A DNA stretch of 64,000 bases from CAVYTF01 sp963708205 (lineage in GTDB: Bacteria; Bacteroidota; Bacteroidia; Chitinophagales; Chitinophagaceae): NCBI GenBank assembly GCA_963708205.1, contig OY970196.1, positions 1,860,001 through 1,924,000 on the forward strand, written 5' to 3'. The translations under genes were made by a program, and so were the position numbers. Positions within the stretch are counted from its first letter, which is position 1. Each line of letters begins with the position of its first letter. The notes beneath the pieces are model-generated. The model worked only from the letters and a program-made list of their open reading frames with translations. It had not been told where the DNA came from and did not search any database. Positions 1 through 8,821 of the stretch are shown here, one piece after another.

Positions 1-1
1 G

Positions 2-331
2 GAATTAAAAATGTACATGCTGGAGCAATTGAAAAAAAATATACAAAATATTTCTTTTAATGGTGATCCGAAAGGTAAAAGTTTATACACGGTTTTGAGT
101 GTAAGTTTTCCTAAGACAGAAAAAAATGAATTGCTTTTATTTAATCTAGATATCAATAATATCTGCGCCAGCGGCGGCTCTGCGTGCACGAGCGGCATTG
201 AGCAAAGCAGCCATGTTATCCGCGCGATTAATAATGATTCAAATAAAGTTACCGTGCGTTTTTCTTTTTCCAAATACAATACAAAGGAAGAAGTTGATAT
301 TGTGGTAAATAAATTAAAAGACGTTCTGTGA
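2..331 (+). CDS. Cysteine desulfurase, C-terminal part (5' end outside window)
   Basis: This is the C-terminal ~110 residues of a class V aminotransferase-fold, PLP-dependent cysteine desulfurase (NifS/IscS type), which takes sulfur from L-cysteine for Fe-S cluster and thiocofactor synthesis. The diagnostic piece is the catalytic-cysteine loop ASGGSACTSG, followed by a conserved SHV segment and a C-terminal RFSFSKYNTKEEVD stretch typical of the family (R-x-S-x-x-x-x-T-x-E-E-v-d). The frame is open to the left edge, so the ATG at position 11 is probably internal and the gene is cut by the window. It converges on the ABC ATPase gene with no spacer: its TGA ends at 331 and the neighbour's stop begins at 332. 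Which paralog (IscS, SufS or NifS) cannot be told from the fragment. Confidence 0.88.
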   Translation, partial: ELKMYMLEQLKKNIQNISFNGDPKGKSLYTVLSVSFPKTEKNELLLFNLDINNICASGGSACTSGIEQSSHVIRAINNDSNKVTVRFSFSKYNTKEEVDIVVNKLKDVL

Positions 332-964
332 TTATTTTTTATAATCACTCATCAAAATTTTCTCTTTACAAAAATCATATTCAAGCACATCATTACTTGC
401 AATTATGATTAATTTTTCGTTGCAATATTTTTCAATTAATTGATGATACAAAACAAAACCATCTTCATCCAGATTGGTGCAAGGTTCATCCAATAATAAA
501 ATTGGTGTGTCTGAAAAAATTGCCTGTGCAAGTTTTATCCTCTGCTTCATTCCGCTGCTGAAATATCTTATCTGTTTTTCTGATGAAGTCTGTAACTCAA
601 TGTTGGCAAGTATTTCAGCGATTGTTATGTTTGGAAGGAATGGTTTGAAGTTTTGATGAAAAGATAAAAATTCTTTCGCAGTCATTTCTTCAATCACCTC
701 AACAGATGGTGCGCAAAGAGAAATATATTGGTAAATATTTTCTAAATTGACAATGGACGATGGACCATGGTCAATGGACTTGAATTCGATCTTGCCTTCG
801 TTTAAGTTGATAGCACCAGCGATTACTTGAAGCAAAGTGCTTTTGCCGCTTCCGTTTGGACCAATGATTGTATAAGAATTTCCTGTTAAAAAAGTATAAT
901 TGAAATTGCGAAAGATCCAATCTCTGTTGAAGCGTTTGCCTGCATTTTGTAAAGTGATGTGCAT
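332..964 (-). CDS. ABC transporter ATP-binding protein
   Basis: A 210-residue stand-alone nucleotide-binding subunit of an ABC exporter-like system. Counting from the ATG at 964: Walker A GPNGSGKST at 35-43, signature SSGMKQR at 136-142, Walker B ILLLDEP at 155-161. The open frame extends upstream to 1078, but that extension is low-complexity and the start at 964 (MHITLQNAGKRF) matches where ABC domains begin. Two usual features are not obvious: the region after residue 80 (ISLCAPSVEV) has no Q-loop glutamine, and the switch histidine is replaced in IIASND. Similar CcmA-like short ATPases occur in Bacteroidota (recalled, not searched). Residues 62-71 are encoded by a heptamer repeat, suggesting an in-frame repeat insertion. 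No permease gene is adjacent, so the substrate is unknown. Confidence 0.82.
   Translation of the reverse strand: MHITLQNAGKRFNRDWIFRNFNYTFLTGNSYTIIGPNGSGKSTLLQVIAGAINLNEGKIEFKSIDHGPSSIVNLENIYQYISLCAPSVEVIEEMTAKEFLSFHQNFKPFLPNITIAEILANIELQTSSEKQIRYFSSGMKQRIKLAQAIFSDTPILLLDEPCTNLDEDGFVLYHQLIEKYCNEKLIIIASNDVLEYDFCKEKILMSDYKK
753..780 (-). repeat. Four-copy heptamer repeat inside the ABC ATPase gene
   Basis: On the plus strand four consecutive 7-mers read ATGGACG, ATGGACC, ATGGTCA, ATGGACT, containing the perfect palindrome GACCATGGTC. The run lies in frame within the ATPase gene and encodes about residues 62-71 between Walker A and the following conserved block. It looks like a repeat expansion or small insertion tolerated in a surface loop. 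Confidence 0.6.
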
Positions 965-966
965 TG

Positions 967-993
967 AAAAGTAAAAAGTAAAAATCAAAAGTA
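967..993 (-). repeat. Heptamer-like repeat and candidate -7 element upstream of the ABC ATPase
   Basis: Immediately upstream of the start codon at 964 the minus strand carries repeats of the heptamer TTTTTAC with variants. Its upstream end (986-993) reads TACTTTTG on the minus strand, which fits the Bacteroidota -7 consensus TAnnTTTG. No convincing -33 element was seen. The low-complexity sequence makes a chance match possible. Confidence 0.35.
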
Positions 994-1110
994 AGAAGTT
1001 AGCATTATGAAATACGCATGTAAAATTGAAACTAAAGTTTAATAGATAAGAGAAACACGAACGGAGCGTCGCAAGCAAAGTTTAATGCTTGTTCTTAGCT
1101 CGTCACCAAA

Positions 1111-1144
1111 ATAAAAAACCATCGCATATTAAATGTGATGGTTT
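1111..1144 (-). terminator. Rho-independent terminator after the ribonucleotide reductase gene
   Basis: An 11-bp stem with one G-U pair (arms 1116-1126 and 1134-1144, loop of 7) is followed on the minus strand by a run of six T residues. It begins about 20 bases after the stop codon of the reductase gene and reads in the same direction, so it most likely ends that transcript before the ABC ATPase. Confidence 0.75.
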
Positions 1145-1163
1145 GAAATAATTGAGTTTGAAA

Positions 1164-4100
1164 TTAGCTGCAACCCATGCTGTTCCCGCAATTCAGACAT
1201 TTGTAGCAGGTGCCGCTTCGAACAGTTATGTGTCCGCAAGTATTGCAGGATGGTGCATCGCTCTGCATACTTTTTGCCGCTGCATTTACTGCGTCGAGGC
1301 TTGCTTCTGTTTTTACGGAAACAGTTTTTTGTATTTTATGCTGTGATGTATTTGAAGGATTTGCAGAAATATTTGAAGTAACGCGAACATTGCTTAATGC
1401 AGGTTTTTCATTGCTTTCTTCTTCGATAAAATTTACAACTTCTTCCTTATCCAACACATGCACAAGATCATTTCTTTGCAAATATTCATAAGCCAACGCG
1501 CGGAAAACAAAGTCAACAAGTGATGTGGTTGTTTTGATGTTTGGATGATCAACCATGCCTGCAGGTTCGAATTTTGTGAACACAAATTTTTCAACAAATT
1601 CTTCAAGAGGCACGCCATATTGCAAGCCGACAGAAACTGCAATGGCGAAACAATTAATCAGGCTGCGCAATGTTGAGCCTTCTTTTGCAAGATCAATAAA
1701 TATTTCGCCAAGTGTTCCATCCTGGTATTCGCCCGTTCTTAAAAATAAAACCTGTCCATTTATTTTTGCCTTTTGTGTAAAGCCGCGACGTTTTGCAGGC
1801 AATTTTTTTCGCTCAACAATTCTTGATAATTGTCTTTTAAAAGTTGTGTCACTGCTTTCCTGCATGCGCTTTTGCACTTCTTCCAAAAGCTCGTCAACAG
1901 TGAGTTTGCTCATGTCAACGATATTTGATTCGGCAATTAATTGCGGTTCTTCCTTTGCTTCTTCTTTTTTATTTGCTTGAGTTATTTTTTTCTTTTTGTC
2001 TGATTTGTTGCTTAATGGTTGTGATAATTTTGAGCCATCGCGATACAAAGCATTTGCTTTTAAGCCAAGCTTCCAGCTCATTAAATAGCAATCAGAAATT
2101 TCTTCAACAGTTGCTTCATGCGGAAGATTAATTGTTTTGGAAATCGCTCCGCTTAAGAATGGCTGGCAAGCTGCCATCATGCGAATATGGCCGTGTGCAT
2201 GAATATAACGTTCGCCTTTTTTACCGCATTTGTTTGCGCAATCAAAAACTTTCAAATGCTCAGACTTCAGCAATGGCGCGCCTTCCAGAGTCATTGTGCC
2301 GCATACATAATCGTTGGCTGCATCAATTTGTTCTTCGGTAAAACCTAAAGAATCGAGCAGATCAAAATTCCAGTCAGCATATTGTTCAGCAGTAAAACCA
2401 AGTCTTTCAAGGCATGCCTCACCCAATGTAAAGCGATTAAAAATGAAACCAATTTCAAATGCAGATTTTGCAGCATCATTCAGCTTTTTTATTTCTTCTG
2501 AAATAAATCCTTTTTCACTTAATGATTGATTGTTGATGAAAGGTGAACCTTCAAATGAAGCGGCGCCTACTGCATATTTTTCAATTGCTTCAGCTTGTTT
2601 TTTATCGTAATTTAAATTCTTCAAAGCCTGTGGAACAGATTGGTTAATGATCTTGAAATAGCCGCCACCACTGAGTTTCTTGAATTTCACCAAAGCAAAA
2701 TCAGGTTCAACTCCTGTTGTATCGCAATCCATTACAAGACCAATCGTTCCTGTTGGCGCAATAACAGTTGTCTGTGCATTTCTGTAGCCATACAATTCGC
2801 CCATTTGCACAGCATCGTTCCATGCTTTTGTTGCAGCAGATAATAAATATGCAGGACAATATTTGTCTTTAATTCCAACCGGTTTTATTTCTAAGCCAAC
2901 ATAGCTTTCTTCTGCATCATAAGCTGCTGCGCGATGATTGCGCATTACGCGAAGCATGTCTTCTTTATTCTCTTCATACTTAAAAAAAGTGCCCAGAAAT
3001 GAAGCCATTTCCGCAGAAGTTTTATAAGCAATTCCCGTCATGATTGCAGTGATAGAACCAGCAATACCGCGGGCTTCATCGCTGTCGTATGCAATGCCGC
3101 TAACCATTAACATCGTCCCAAGATTTGCAAAACCTAAACCAAGGGTTCTGTAATCGTAAGAAAGTTGAGCTACTTCTTTTGAAGGAAATTGCGCCATTAA
3201 AACTGATATTTCTAAAACAACAGTCCACAAACGGCAAGTATATTCAAAGCCTTCAACATCAAATGTATTATTTGATGTATCGAAAAATTTCATGAGGTTG
3301 GCTGATGCAAGATTGCACGCAGTATTATCTAAAAACATATACTCGCTGCAAGGGTTGGAAGCGTTGATGCGTCCACCCTTTGGGCAAGTATGCCATTCAT
3401 TAATTGTTGTATCATATTGTGTTCCTGGATCCGCGCAACGCCATGCTGCATAAGATATTTGATTCCAAACTTCACGCGCAGGAATTTTTTTCATCACACG
3501 TCCATCGGTTCTTGCTTTAAATTCCCAATCACCATTTTCTTCCAAGGTTTTGAAGAACAAATTTGGTATGCGAACAGAGTTGTTTGAATTTTGTCCGGCA
3601 ACAGTCATGTATGCTTCGCCTTCATAACTTGAATCATATCCTGCAGCGATCAATGCACCAACTTTCTTTTCTTCTTCAACTTTCCAGTTAATGAATTTCA
3701 TTATTTCAGGGTGATCTAAATCAAGACAAACCATCTTCGCTGCCCGTCTTGTTGTGCCGCCGCTTTTTATTGCACCTGCTGCGCGATCTCCAATTTTTAA
3801 GAAGCTCATCAAACCGCTGGATGTGCCGCCACCACTGAGTTTTTCCCCTTCTCCGCGAATGTGTGAGAAGTTTGTACCAACACCTGAACCATATTTAAAA
3901 ATGCGCGCTTCGCGTGTCCACAAATCCATAATGCCACCTTCATTTACCAAATCATCGCTCACACTTAAAATAAAGCAGGCATGTGGCTGAGGTCTTTCAT
4001 AAGCATTGGACGATTTTTTTAATTGACCATCAGTTTGATCAACGTAATAATGTCCCTGCGCTTTTCCGGTGATGCCGTAACTTTCGTGCAATCCTGTATT

Positions 4101-4511
4101 AAACCATTGCGGAGAATTAGGAACGCAAGCCTGGTTTAAAATTGAATAAACCAACTCTTCATAAAATATTTGTGCATTATTCTGCGAAGCAAAATAATTA
4201 TAACGTTCTCCCCATGCTCGCCAGCAATTTGCCATTCTATGCGCTACTTGTTTTATAGATGTTTCTCGTCCCAAACTACCATTCGCTTGCGGCACACCGG
4301 CTTTACGAAAATATTTTTGTGCAAGAATATCTGTAGCGATCTGGCTCCATTGTTTTGGAACTTCTACATTATTCATTTCAAACACAACTTCACCATTCGG
4401 ATTTCGAATGATGCTTGTGCGGTAATCATATTCAAACTGATCGAAGGGACTTATGCCTTCTTTTGTAAAGCGGCGTGGAAACTGCAGCCCTGTTGGTGTT
4501 TCTGTCATCAT
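1164..4511 (-). CDS. nrdJ: Adenosylcobalamin-dependent (class II) ribonucleoside-diphosphate reductase
   Basis: A 1,115-residue class II ribonucleotide reductase that makes deoxyribonucleotides in the cytoplasm using adenosylcobalamin as radical source, so it needs no oxygen and no separate radical subunit. Visible active-site pieces by homology to NrdA/NrdJ: Cys179 in HACFILSV and Cys399 in NTACNLAS as the redox pair, Cys388 and Glu390 in NPCSEY as the thiyl and acid residues, and the substrate loop APTGTIGLVMD. A C-terminal extension after about residue 830 is charged and repeat-poor, ending in a CxxC...CxxC zinc-ribbon-like tail (CNTCG, CYKCLNCG), as known for long NrdJ proteins. The start could be either of two adjacent ATGs. 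It stands alone between a 630-bp leader region and its own terminator. No cobalamin riboswitch was recognised upstream. Confidence 0.96.
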   Translation of the reverse strand: MMTETPTGLQFPRRFTKEGISPFDQFEYDYRTSIIRNPNGEVVFEMNNVEVPKQWSQIATDILAQKYFRKAGVPQANGSLGRETSIKQVAHRMANCWRAWGERYNYFASQNNAQIFYEELVYSILNQACVPNSPQWFNTGLHESYGITGKAQGHYYVDQTDGQLKKSSNAYERPQPHACFILSVSDDLVNEGGIMDLWTREARIFKYGSGVGTNFSHIRGEGEKLSGGGTSSGLMSFLKIGDRAAGAIKSGGTTRRAAKMVCLDLDHPEIMKFINWKVEEEKKVGALIAAGYDSSYEGEAYMTVAGQNSNNSVRIPNLFFKTLEENGDWEFKARTDGRVMKKIPAREVWNQISYAAWRCADPGTQYDTTINEWHTCPKGGRINASNPCSEYMFLDNTACNLASANLMKFFDTSNNTFDVEGFEYTCRLWTVVLEISVLMAQFPSKEVAQLSYDYRTLGLGFANLGTMLMVSGIAYDSDEARGIAGSITAIMTGIAYKTSAEMASFLGTFFKYEENKEDMLRVMRNHRAAAYDAEESYVGLEIKPVGIKDKYCPAYLLSAATKAWNDAVQMGELYGYRNAQTTVIAPTGTIGLVMDCDTTGVEPDFALVKFKKLSGGGYFKIINQSVPQALKNLNYDKKQAEAIEKYAVGAASFEGSPFINNQSLSEKGFISEEIKKLNDAAKSAFEIGFIFNRFTLGEACLERLGFTAEQYADWNFDLLDSLGFTEEQIDAANDYVCGTMTLEGAPLLKSEHLKVFDCANKCGKKGERYIHAHGHIRMMAACQPFLSGAISKTINLPHEATVEEISDCYLMSWKLGLKANALYRDGSKLSQPLSNKSDKKKKITQANKKEEAKEEPQLIAESNIVDMSKLTVDELLEEVQKRMQESSDTTFKRQLSRIVERKKLPAKRRGFTQKAKINGQVLFLRTGEYQDGTLGEIFIDLAKEGSTLRSLINCFAIAVSVGLQYGVPLEEFVEKFVFTKFEPAGMVDHPNIKTTTSLVDFVFRALAYEYLQRNDLVHVLDKEEVVNFIEEESNEKPALSNVRVTSNISANPSNTSQHKIQKTVSVKTEASLDAVNAAAKSMQSDAPSCNTCGHITVRSGTCYKCLNCGNSMGCS

Positions 4512-5140
4512 ATTTTGAAGAATTTTTTTGGTAAAGTAATCGTCCGCAGTATTAACGAATTGTTAAGCGGTTGACAAACTTATCTTTCTCTTTTGAAAAT
4601 TTCCTTTCGGAAATATGCACAAACTGTGGATAAGGAAAAGTAATTTTTTCACACCTCAAATCAGCATTGTGTTTCACGGAAATCTAAAGAAATAAAATTA
4701 TTTTTTATAAAATAAAATACAGGTTAATGTTTTCTGTTAAATGATTTTACTAAGTTACCTTTTTTCCTGCAAATAAATATATAAAGATGCTTTTGTACGG
4801 GAATAAAATTCTTATGAAACGCACTGTTTATAAGCAGTTCAAGAAAATTTATAAATAGTTTTAAGAATTTTTTTGAATATGTGGAAGAATATAAAATATG
4901 GATTTGACTTGTATTTACGATTGTTCGGAGAAGAAGTTTGTTTTAATAAAATTCTATCAGCAGGATCACAGGATTTGAAGAAAATGAAAAATTAAATTGT
5001 TTGATTATTTTGAACCATTTATTACACTCGTGAAAGGCATTACAGTTAATTGCTTTGGCGGAGATAATCAAAAAAAAAGAATGATTTGTAAAAATTGTTT
5101 CATCTATAAAAATTGTACTTATAAAAATACTTATCTTATT
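4512..5140. other. Gene-free intergenic region upstream of nrdJ
   Basis: About 630 AT-rich bases separate the nrdJ start from the stop of the beta-barrel gene. No tRNA, riboswitch or convincing gene was seen. A small hairpin (ATTTCC, TTTC loop, GGAAAT) lies at 4599-4614, roughly 90-100 bases upstream of nrdJ. A plus-strand open frame at 4997-5188 is lysine/asparagine-rich, overlaps the end of the barrel gene and looks non-coding. The region may hold regulatory sequence for nrdJ. Confidence 0.5.
4575..4582 (-). promoter_or_regulatory. Candidate Bacteroidota -7 element for nrdJ
   Basis: On the minus strand this reads TAAGTTTG, an exact match to the TAnnTTTG consensus, 63 bases upstream of the nrdJ start. 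No clear TTTG -33 box was found at the usual distance, so support is limited to the -7 match and position. Confidence 0.35.
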
Positions 5141-6007
5141 TTATCTTCTTTGCCTGTTAATATTAATACCAAGTTTGAAATTGAATGAATAATACGCATC
5201 ATTATAATCATTGCTTGCTCTTGCAGAACCGATGTTTGGCATATAACGTGGTTGTACTTCGTAACGTCGGCTATATAATACCTGCGCTAATTGTGCATCT
5301 ATTGGTGAAAGATATTTGCTAAACAGTGAAGGATTAATAAATTTTTTACTTACATCGTCTAAATAATCAGTTTCAAGAAAACGGTATTCGATTTCTCCGC
5401 TAATAGTGAAGATCGCAGAAAGCTCATATTTTAATCCTATGCCAGCGGGAATATTTATTTGAGACAAGCTATAATTATGCACGTTAGGATATTCAGCAAA
5501 GCCCTCACCTTCTGTATGCAGCGGCTGCAAGTTTATCCAAAACCCTTTATAATAAGTTTGAGGATTGAATGCAAAATATCCAATACCACCAAAGATATAC
5601 GGTGAAAAGCGAGGCAGACCCGAAGCAAAATCTATAAGAGATAAAGGATAAAATTCTGCTGTTAAAGAAACTTCATCAATACTACTTCGGAAGCTAAAAT
5701 TGCGAAGCTGCACGCTTTTTTTCTTGTTGAGACTGTCTGCCGCATCAACCTCGCCCATTGTATATTCTAATCTTATTGCCAAAACATTATTGAAATTTGC
5801 TCTTGCATAAAAACCGCCGCAAACATTCATATTTTGAAAAATAGAATTGCCGCCAACATCAGTAAAACAGTTCATACCGCCAAGGGAAGGTCCAACTTCT
5901 ACTAAAAAATTATTGTTATAATATTTATCATTATAAAAATAATATTGAGTATAAGTTTTCGCTTGCGAAGCAATCAAAACAAAACTTATAAATGCAATTC
6001 TTTTCAT
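5141..6007 (-). CDS. Outer-membrane beta-barrel protein
   Basis: A 288-residue exported protein. The start at 6007 gives a standard signal peptide (MKRIAFISFVLIASQAKTYT); the frame opens six codons earlier. The mature part has alternating aromatic/hydrophobic strands, Gly-rich turns (FLVEVGPSLGGMN, IFGGIGYFAFNP, IPAGIGLKYEL) and a final strand YSFNFKLGININR, consistent with a small 8- to 10-strand barrel of the kind grouped as DUF6089 in Bacteroidota (family placement recalled, not searched). The function is unknown; members are thought to sit in the outer membrane. Its start lies about 20 bases after the stop of the endonuclease III gene, so it is probably the last gene of that leftward transcript. 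Confidence 0.7.
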   Translation of the reverse strand: MKRIAFISFVLIASQAKTYTQYYFYNDKYYNNNFLVEVGPSLGGMNCFTDVGGNSIFQNMNVCGGFYARANFNNVLAIRLEYTMGEVDAADSLNKKKSVQLRNFSFRSSIDEVSLTAEFYPLSLIDFASGLPRFSPYIFGGIGYFAFNPQTYYKGFWINLQPLHTEGEGFAEYPNVHNYSLSQINIPAGIGLKYELSAIFTISGEIEYRFLETDYLDDVSKKFINPSLFSKYLSPIDAQLAQVLYSRRYEVQPRYMPNIGSARASNDYNDAYYSFNFKLGININRQRR

Positions 6008-6026
6008 CCAATAATTTGAGAGCATT

Positions 6027-6695
6027 TCACTTTTTCTCTTCGGGTAAAAATTCTTTCTTTATATATTTATTAAAATACTTGCAGGCAATTTTTAAGCCGC
6101 AGATTTCACATTTAGGATTGCGTGCTACGCATACATATCTGCCATGTAAAATTAGCCAGTGATGTGTTTTATAGATAAGATTTTGAGGCAGATGACGCAC
6201 CAATTGTTTCTCAGTTTCCAAAACTGTTTTGGCATTTACCGTTAAACCAATACGCGCTGAAACCCTGAATACATGCGTATCTACTGCCAAATTTGGTTGT
6301 TGGTCAATAACAGAAGTTATTACGTTTGCAGTTTTTCTGCCAACACCCGGCAATTTTATTAATTCATCAACCGTCATTGGCACTTTACCATCAAATTCAT
6401 CAACAAGCATTTTTGCCATAGCGATTAAATGCCTGGTTTTATTATTTGGGTAAGAAATACTTTTTATTAAAGGAAATAATTCTTCAAAAGTTGCTTTGGA
6501 TAAAGCAAATGCATCAGGATATTTTTGAAAGATAGCAGGCGTTGTTATATTCACGCGCTTGTCTGTGCATTGTGCCGAAAGAATCACGGAAACAAGCAAT
6601 TGAAAAGGATTATCATAAATTAATTCTGTTTCAGCATCGGGCAAATGATGTTGAAAAAAATTAATTACAAAGTTGTAACGTTCGTTTTGCGTCAT
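6027..6695 (-). CDS. nth: Endonuclease III
   Basis: A 222-residue DNA glycosylase/AP lyase of base-excision repair, acting on oxidised pyrimidines. The helix-hairpin-helix motif LPGVGRKTANV carries the catalytic Lys121, and Asp139 lies in VDTHVFRVS. The C-terminal 4Fe-4S motif is complete: Cys189, Cys196, Cys199 and Cys205 with the C-x6-C-x2-C-x5-C spacing. Length equals the E. coli enzyme within a few residues. It lies downstream of the small unknown gene (41 bases away) and upstream of the beta-barrel gene; the grouping seems to be chance housekeeping linkage. Confidence 0.97.
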   Translation of the reverse strand: MTQNERYNFVINFFQHHLPDAETELIYDNPFQLLVSVILSAQCTDKRVNITTPAIFQKYPDAFALSKATFEELFPLIKSISYPNNKTRHLIAMAKMLVDEFDGKVPMTVDELIKLPGVGRKTANVITSVIDQQPNLAVDTHVFRVSARIGLTVNAKTVLETEKQLVRHLPQNLIYKTHHWLILHGRYVCVARNPKCEICGLKIACKYFNKYIKKEFLPEEKK

Positions 6696-6735
6696 CTTAA
6701 AATGAAAACAAAACGAAAATAAACCTTAATGTATT

Positions 6736-6972
6736 TTAGCGGGAGAGAACTTCGGAAGATTTATTTGCATATTGCAAAACCAAATCAACGGTTTTTTTTG
6801 TTGGCGCAAAAAGACGCATTTTTGAAATGCGATTTTTTGCTTCTGTAAAAACCCTAAGTTTTTCTTTTAAAGCCCAATTCGTTTGCAATTCTTTTTCAAG
6901 TTCTGCTTTTCGGTTGGCGTTAATTTCGTTATAAATGTAGCTTATCAATTCTTCGTTTGTAAAATTTTGCAT
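6736..6972 (-). CDS. Small hypothetical protein, 78 residues
   Basis: No family was recognised with certainty. The product is charged and predicted mostly helical, with no signal peptide or membrane segment. Its N-terminal pattern (FTNEELISYIYNEINANRKAELEKEL) was split here only for reading: FTNEELISYIYNE is followed by NRKAELEKELQTN, which resembles the short helical start of anti-sigma-factor or zinc-finger-less regulatory proteins in Bacteroidota, but no zinc ligands are present. It lies between the FtsB-like gene and endonuclease III, in the same direction, 123 bases after the former. A normal ATG, length and codon use argue that it is a real gene. Confidence 0.6.
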   Translation of the reverse strand: MQNFTNEELISYIYNEINANRKAELEKELQTNWALKEKLRVFTEAKNRISKMRLFAPTKKTVDLVLQYANKSSEVLSR

Positions 6973-7095
6973 AGCAAACCTTGTTTAGTGAACAATTATT
7001 ACACTCCACAAGACACTGGATTTATAAATGGATTCGCTTTTGCAGGAAGCAATTATATAAACGAGCCTGATTTTATTTTATTGTATAATAAAAAA

Positions 7096-7407
7096 TTATT
7101 TTGTTGAATTTGTTGCTGGAACAACTATAAACAAATCTTCATTCGGCTTTTTCATGTAAAAATTTTCGCGCGCATACTTCTCAATTGCTGCAGGATTATT
7201 TTGCAAATTGGCAAGTTCCATTTGCGTTTTGGCTATCTCATCTTCATAAAATTTCTTTTTTTCCTGCAAAGCATTCAGTTGTGCCTTTCTGTCTATTTGA
7301 ATGAAAATATTATTCTGATCAAAAAATAACATTACAAACGTGAAGACAGCGAATGCGACGATATATTTATTTTTTAAAAAAGAAAATATTTGAGAAAGAA
7401 ATTTCAT
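7096..7407 (-). CDS. Septum formation initiator (FtsB/DivIC-like) protein
   Basis: A 103-residue bitopic membrane protein of the divisome. It has a short cytoplasmic N-terminus, one transmembrane helix at about 14-32 (YIVAFAVFTFVMLFF), then a coiled coil (residues about 40-70, LNALQEKKKFYEDEI) and the family's ending with ARENFYMKKPNEDLFIVV, where the aromatic/KKP/E motif is typical of DivIC. In known systems it forms a complex with FtsL and FtsQ that controls septal wall synthesis. It sits 41 bases downstream of enolase in the same direction, a linkage seen in many bacteria (eno-ftsB). Confidence 0.88.
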   Translation of the reverse strand: MKFLSQIFSFLKNKYIVAFAVFTFVMLFFDQNNIFIQIDRKAQLNALQEKKKFYEDEIAKTQMELANLQNNPAAIEKYARENFYMKKPNEDLFIVVPATNSTK

Positions 7408-7448
7408 TAAATATTATTTTAAGAAGATGAAATGAAATTACACAAAAT

Positions 7449-8744
7449 TTAAATAACAACACGATTTTTCAATTTCAATTTTCCTTTTGGAAAAATGGCA
7501 GACTTGCCTAATAATTCTTCTATTCTGATTAACTGATTATATTTCGCGAGCCTGTCTGTACGGCTTGCAGAACCTGTTTTAATTTGTCCGCAATTCAATG
7601 CCACTGCAAGATCCGCAATAGTTGTATCTTCTGTTTCGCCGCTTCGGTGACTCATAATTGTTGTATATCCATTTGTTTGAGCAAGTTGCACTGCATTAAT
7701 TGTTTCTGTAACGGTTCCGATCTGGTTTACTTTTATTAAAATGCTGTTTGCAACGCCAATATCAATTCCTCTTTGTAAAATTTTTGTATTGGTTACAAAA
7801 AGATCATCCCCTACTAATTGCACTCTATTTCCAAGAGCATCGGTCAATTTTTTCCAGCCGTCCCAATCTTGTTCTGCCATGCCATCTTCAATAGAAACTA
7901 TAGGATATTTATTCACCCATTCTGTCCAGTAAGCAACCATTTCATCACTGCTGATTATTTTGCCAGTGCTTTTATAAAATTTATAATTATCATTAAAATA
8001 CATTTCACTGCTCGCTGCATCTAAGGCAATAGCAACTTCATCACCAACCTTGTAACCCGCGGCTGTTATTGCTTCCAGCACCGTTTCTATTGCTTCTTCA
8101 TTGCTTTGAATGTCCGGTGCAAAACCACCTTCATCACCAACATTGGTGCTGTAACCTTTCTTTTTTAAGACAGTTTTTAATTGATGAAAAACTTCAACTC
8201 CCCAACGCAAAGCTTCGCTGAAATTAGCTGCACCAACCGGCGCGATCATGTATTCCTGGTAATCAATTTTATTATCTGCATGCACGCCACCATTCAAAAT
8301 ATTCATTAAAGGCATCGGCAAAACTGTTGCATTCACGCCGCCGAGATATCGAAACAAAGGCAGCTCAGATTCAATGGCAGCAGCCTTTGCAGCAGCCATA
8401 GACACAGCAAGCAAAGCATTTGCACCGAGCCTTTCTTTGTTGTCCGTTCCATCAAGGTCAATCAATTTTTTATCAATGCCTGCTTGGTCCGAAACTGCAT
8501 AACCGGCTAATGAAGTGGCAATAATTGCATTTACATTTTCAACTGCTTTCAAAACACCTTTGCCACCATAAATTTTTTTGTCGCCATCGCGAAGCTCAAC
8601 TGCTTCAAGTGTTCCCGTTGATGCGCCGCTTGGTACAGATGCGCGGCCTAAAATTCCATTTTCTGTTTCCAAATCAACTTCTATTGTCGGGTTGCCGCGA
8701 CTGTCTAAAATTTGTCTTGCATGAATTGCTGCTATATAACTCAT
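7449..8744 (-). CDS. eno: Enolase
   Basis: A 431-residue phosphopyruvate hydratase of glycolysis, converting 2-phosphoglycerate to phosphoenolpyruvate in the cytoplasm. Conserved parts: SRGNPTIEVD near the N-terminus, the mobile loop with SGASTG at 39-44, GDEGGFAP at 203-210, the metal site SIEDGMAEQDW, GDDLFVTN, the catalytic lysine in LIKVNQIGT, and the signature SHRSGETED. Full length and no missing residues. It is followed closely by the FtsB-like gene and preceded by ligA 77 bases away, all leftward, so co-transcription is possible. Confidence 0.98.
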   Translation of the reverse strand: MSYIAAIHARQILDSRGNPTIEVDLETENGILGRASVPSGASTGTLEAVELRDGDKKIYGGKGVLKAVENVNAIIATSLAGYAVSDQAGIDKKLIDLDGTDNKERLGANALLAVSMAAAKAAAIESELPLFRYLGGVNATVLPMPLMNILNGGVHADNKIDYQEYMIAPVGAANFSEALRWGVEVFHQLKTVLKKKGYSTNVGDEGGFAPDIQSNEEAIETVLEAITAAGYKVGDEVAIALDAASSEMYFNDNYKFYKSTGKIISSDEMVAYWTEWVNKYPIVSIEDGMAEQDWDGWKKLTDALGNRVQLVGDDLFVTNTKILQRGIDIGVANSILIKVNQIGTVTETINAVQLAQTNGYTTIMSHRSGETEDTTIADLAVALNCGQIKTGSASRTDRLAKYNQLIRIEELLGKSAIFPKGKLKLKNRVVI

Positions 8745-8821
8745 AAATTTTTTTTTAGTTTTTATTGCTGTGCAAAGAAAAGATGTTTGTGTGAAAATTG
8801 CTCCGATTAATATTTTGAAAT

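Noticed and set aside
332..964. ModC for the ModAB pair
   Set aside because: It is too short, lacks the C-terminal molybdate-binding domain and is 57 kb away; sequence marks point to a CcmA-like ATPase.
965..1078. N-terminal extension of the ABC ATPase frame
   Set aside because: Low-complexity repeats without family similarity; the ATG at 964 begins the domain at the expected place.
4512..5140. tRNA or riboswitch in the long gap upstream of nrdJ
   Set aside because: No cloverleaf-like arms, T-loop sequence or B12-box-like sequence could be recognised by eye.
4997..5188. Plus-strand frame in the nrdJ upstream region
   Set aside because: AT-rich composition, overlap with the end of the beta-barrel gene on the other strand, and no recognisable features.
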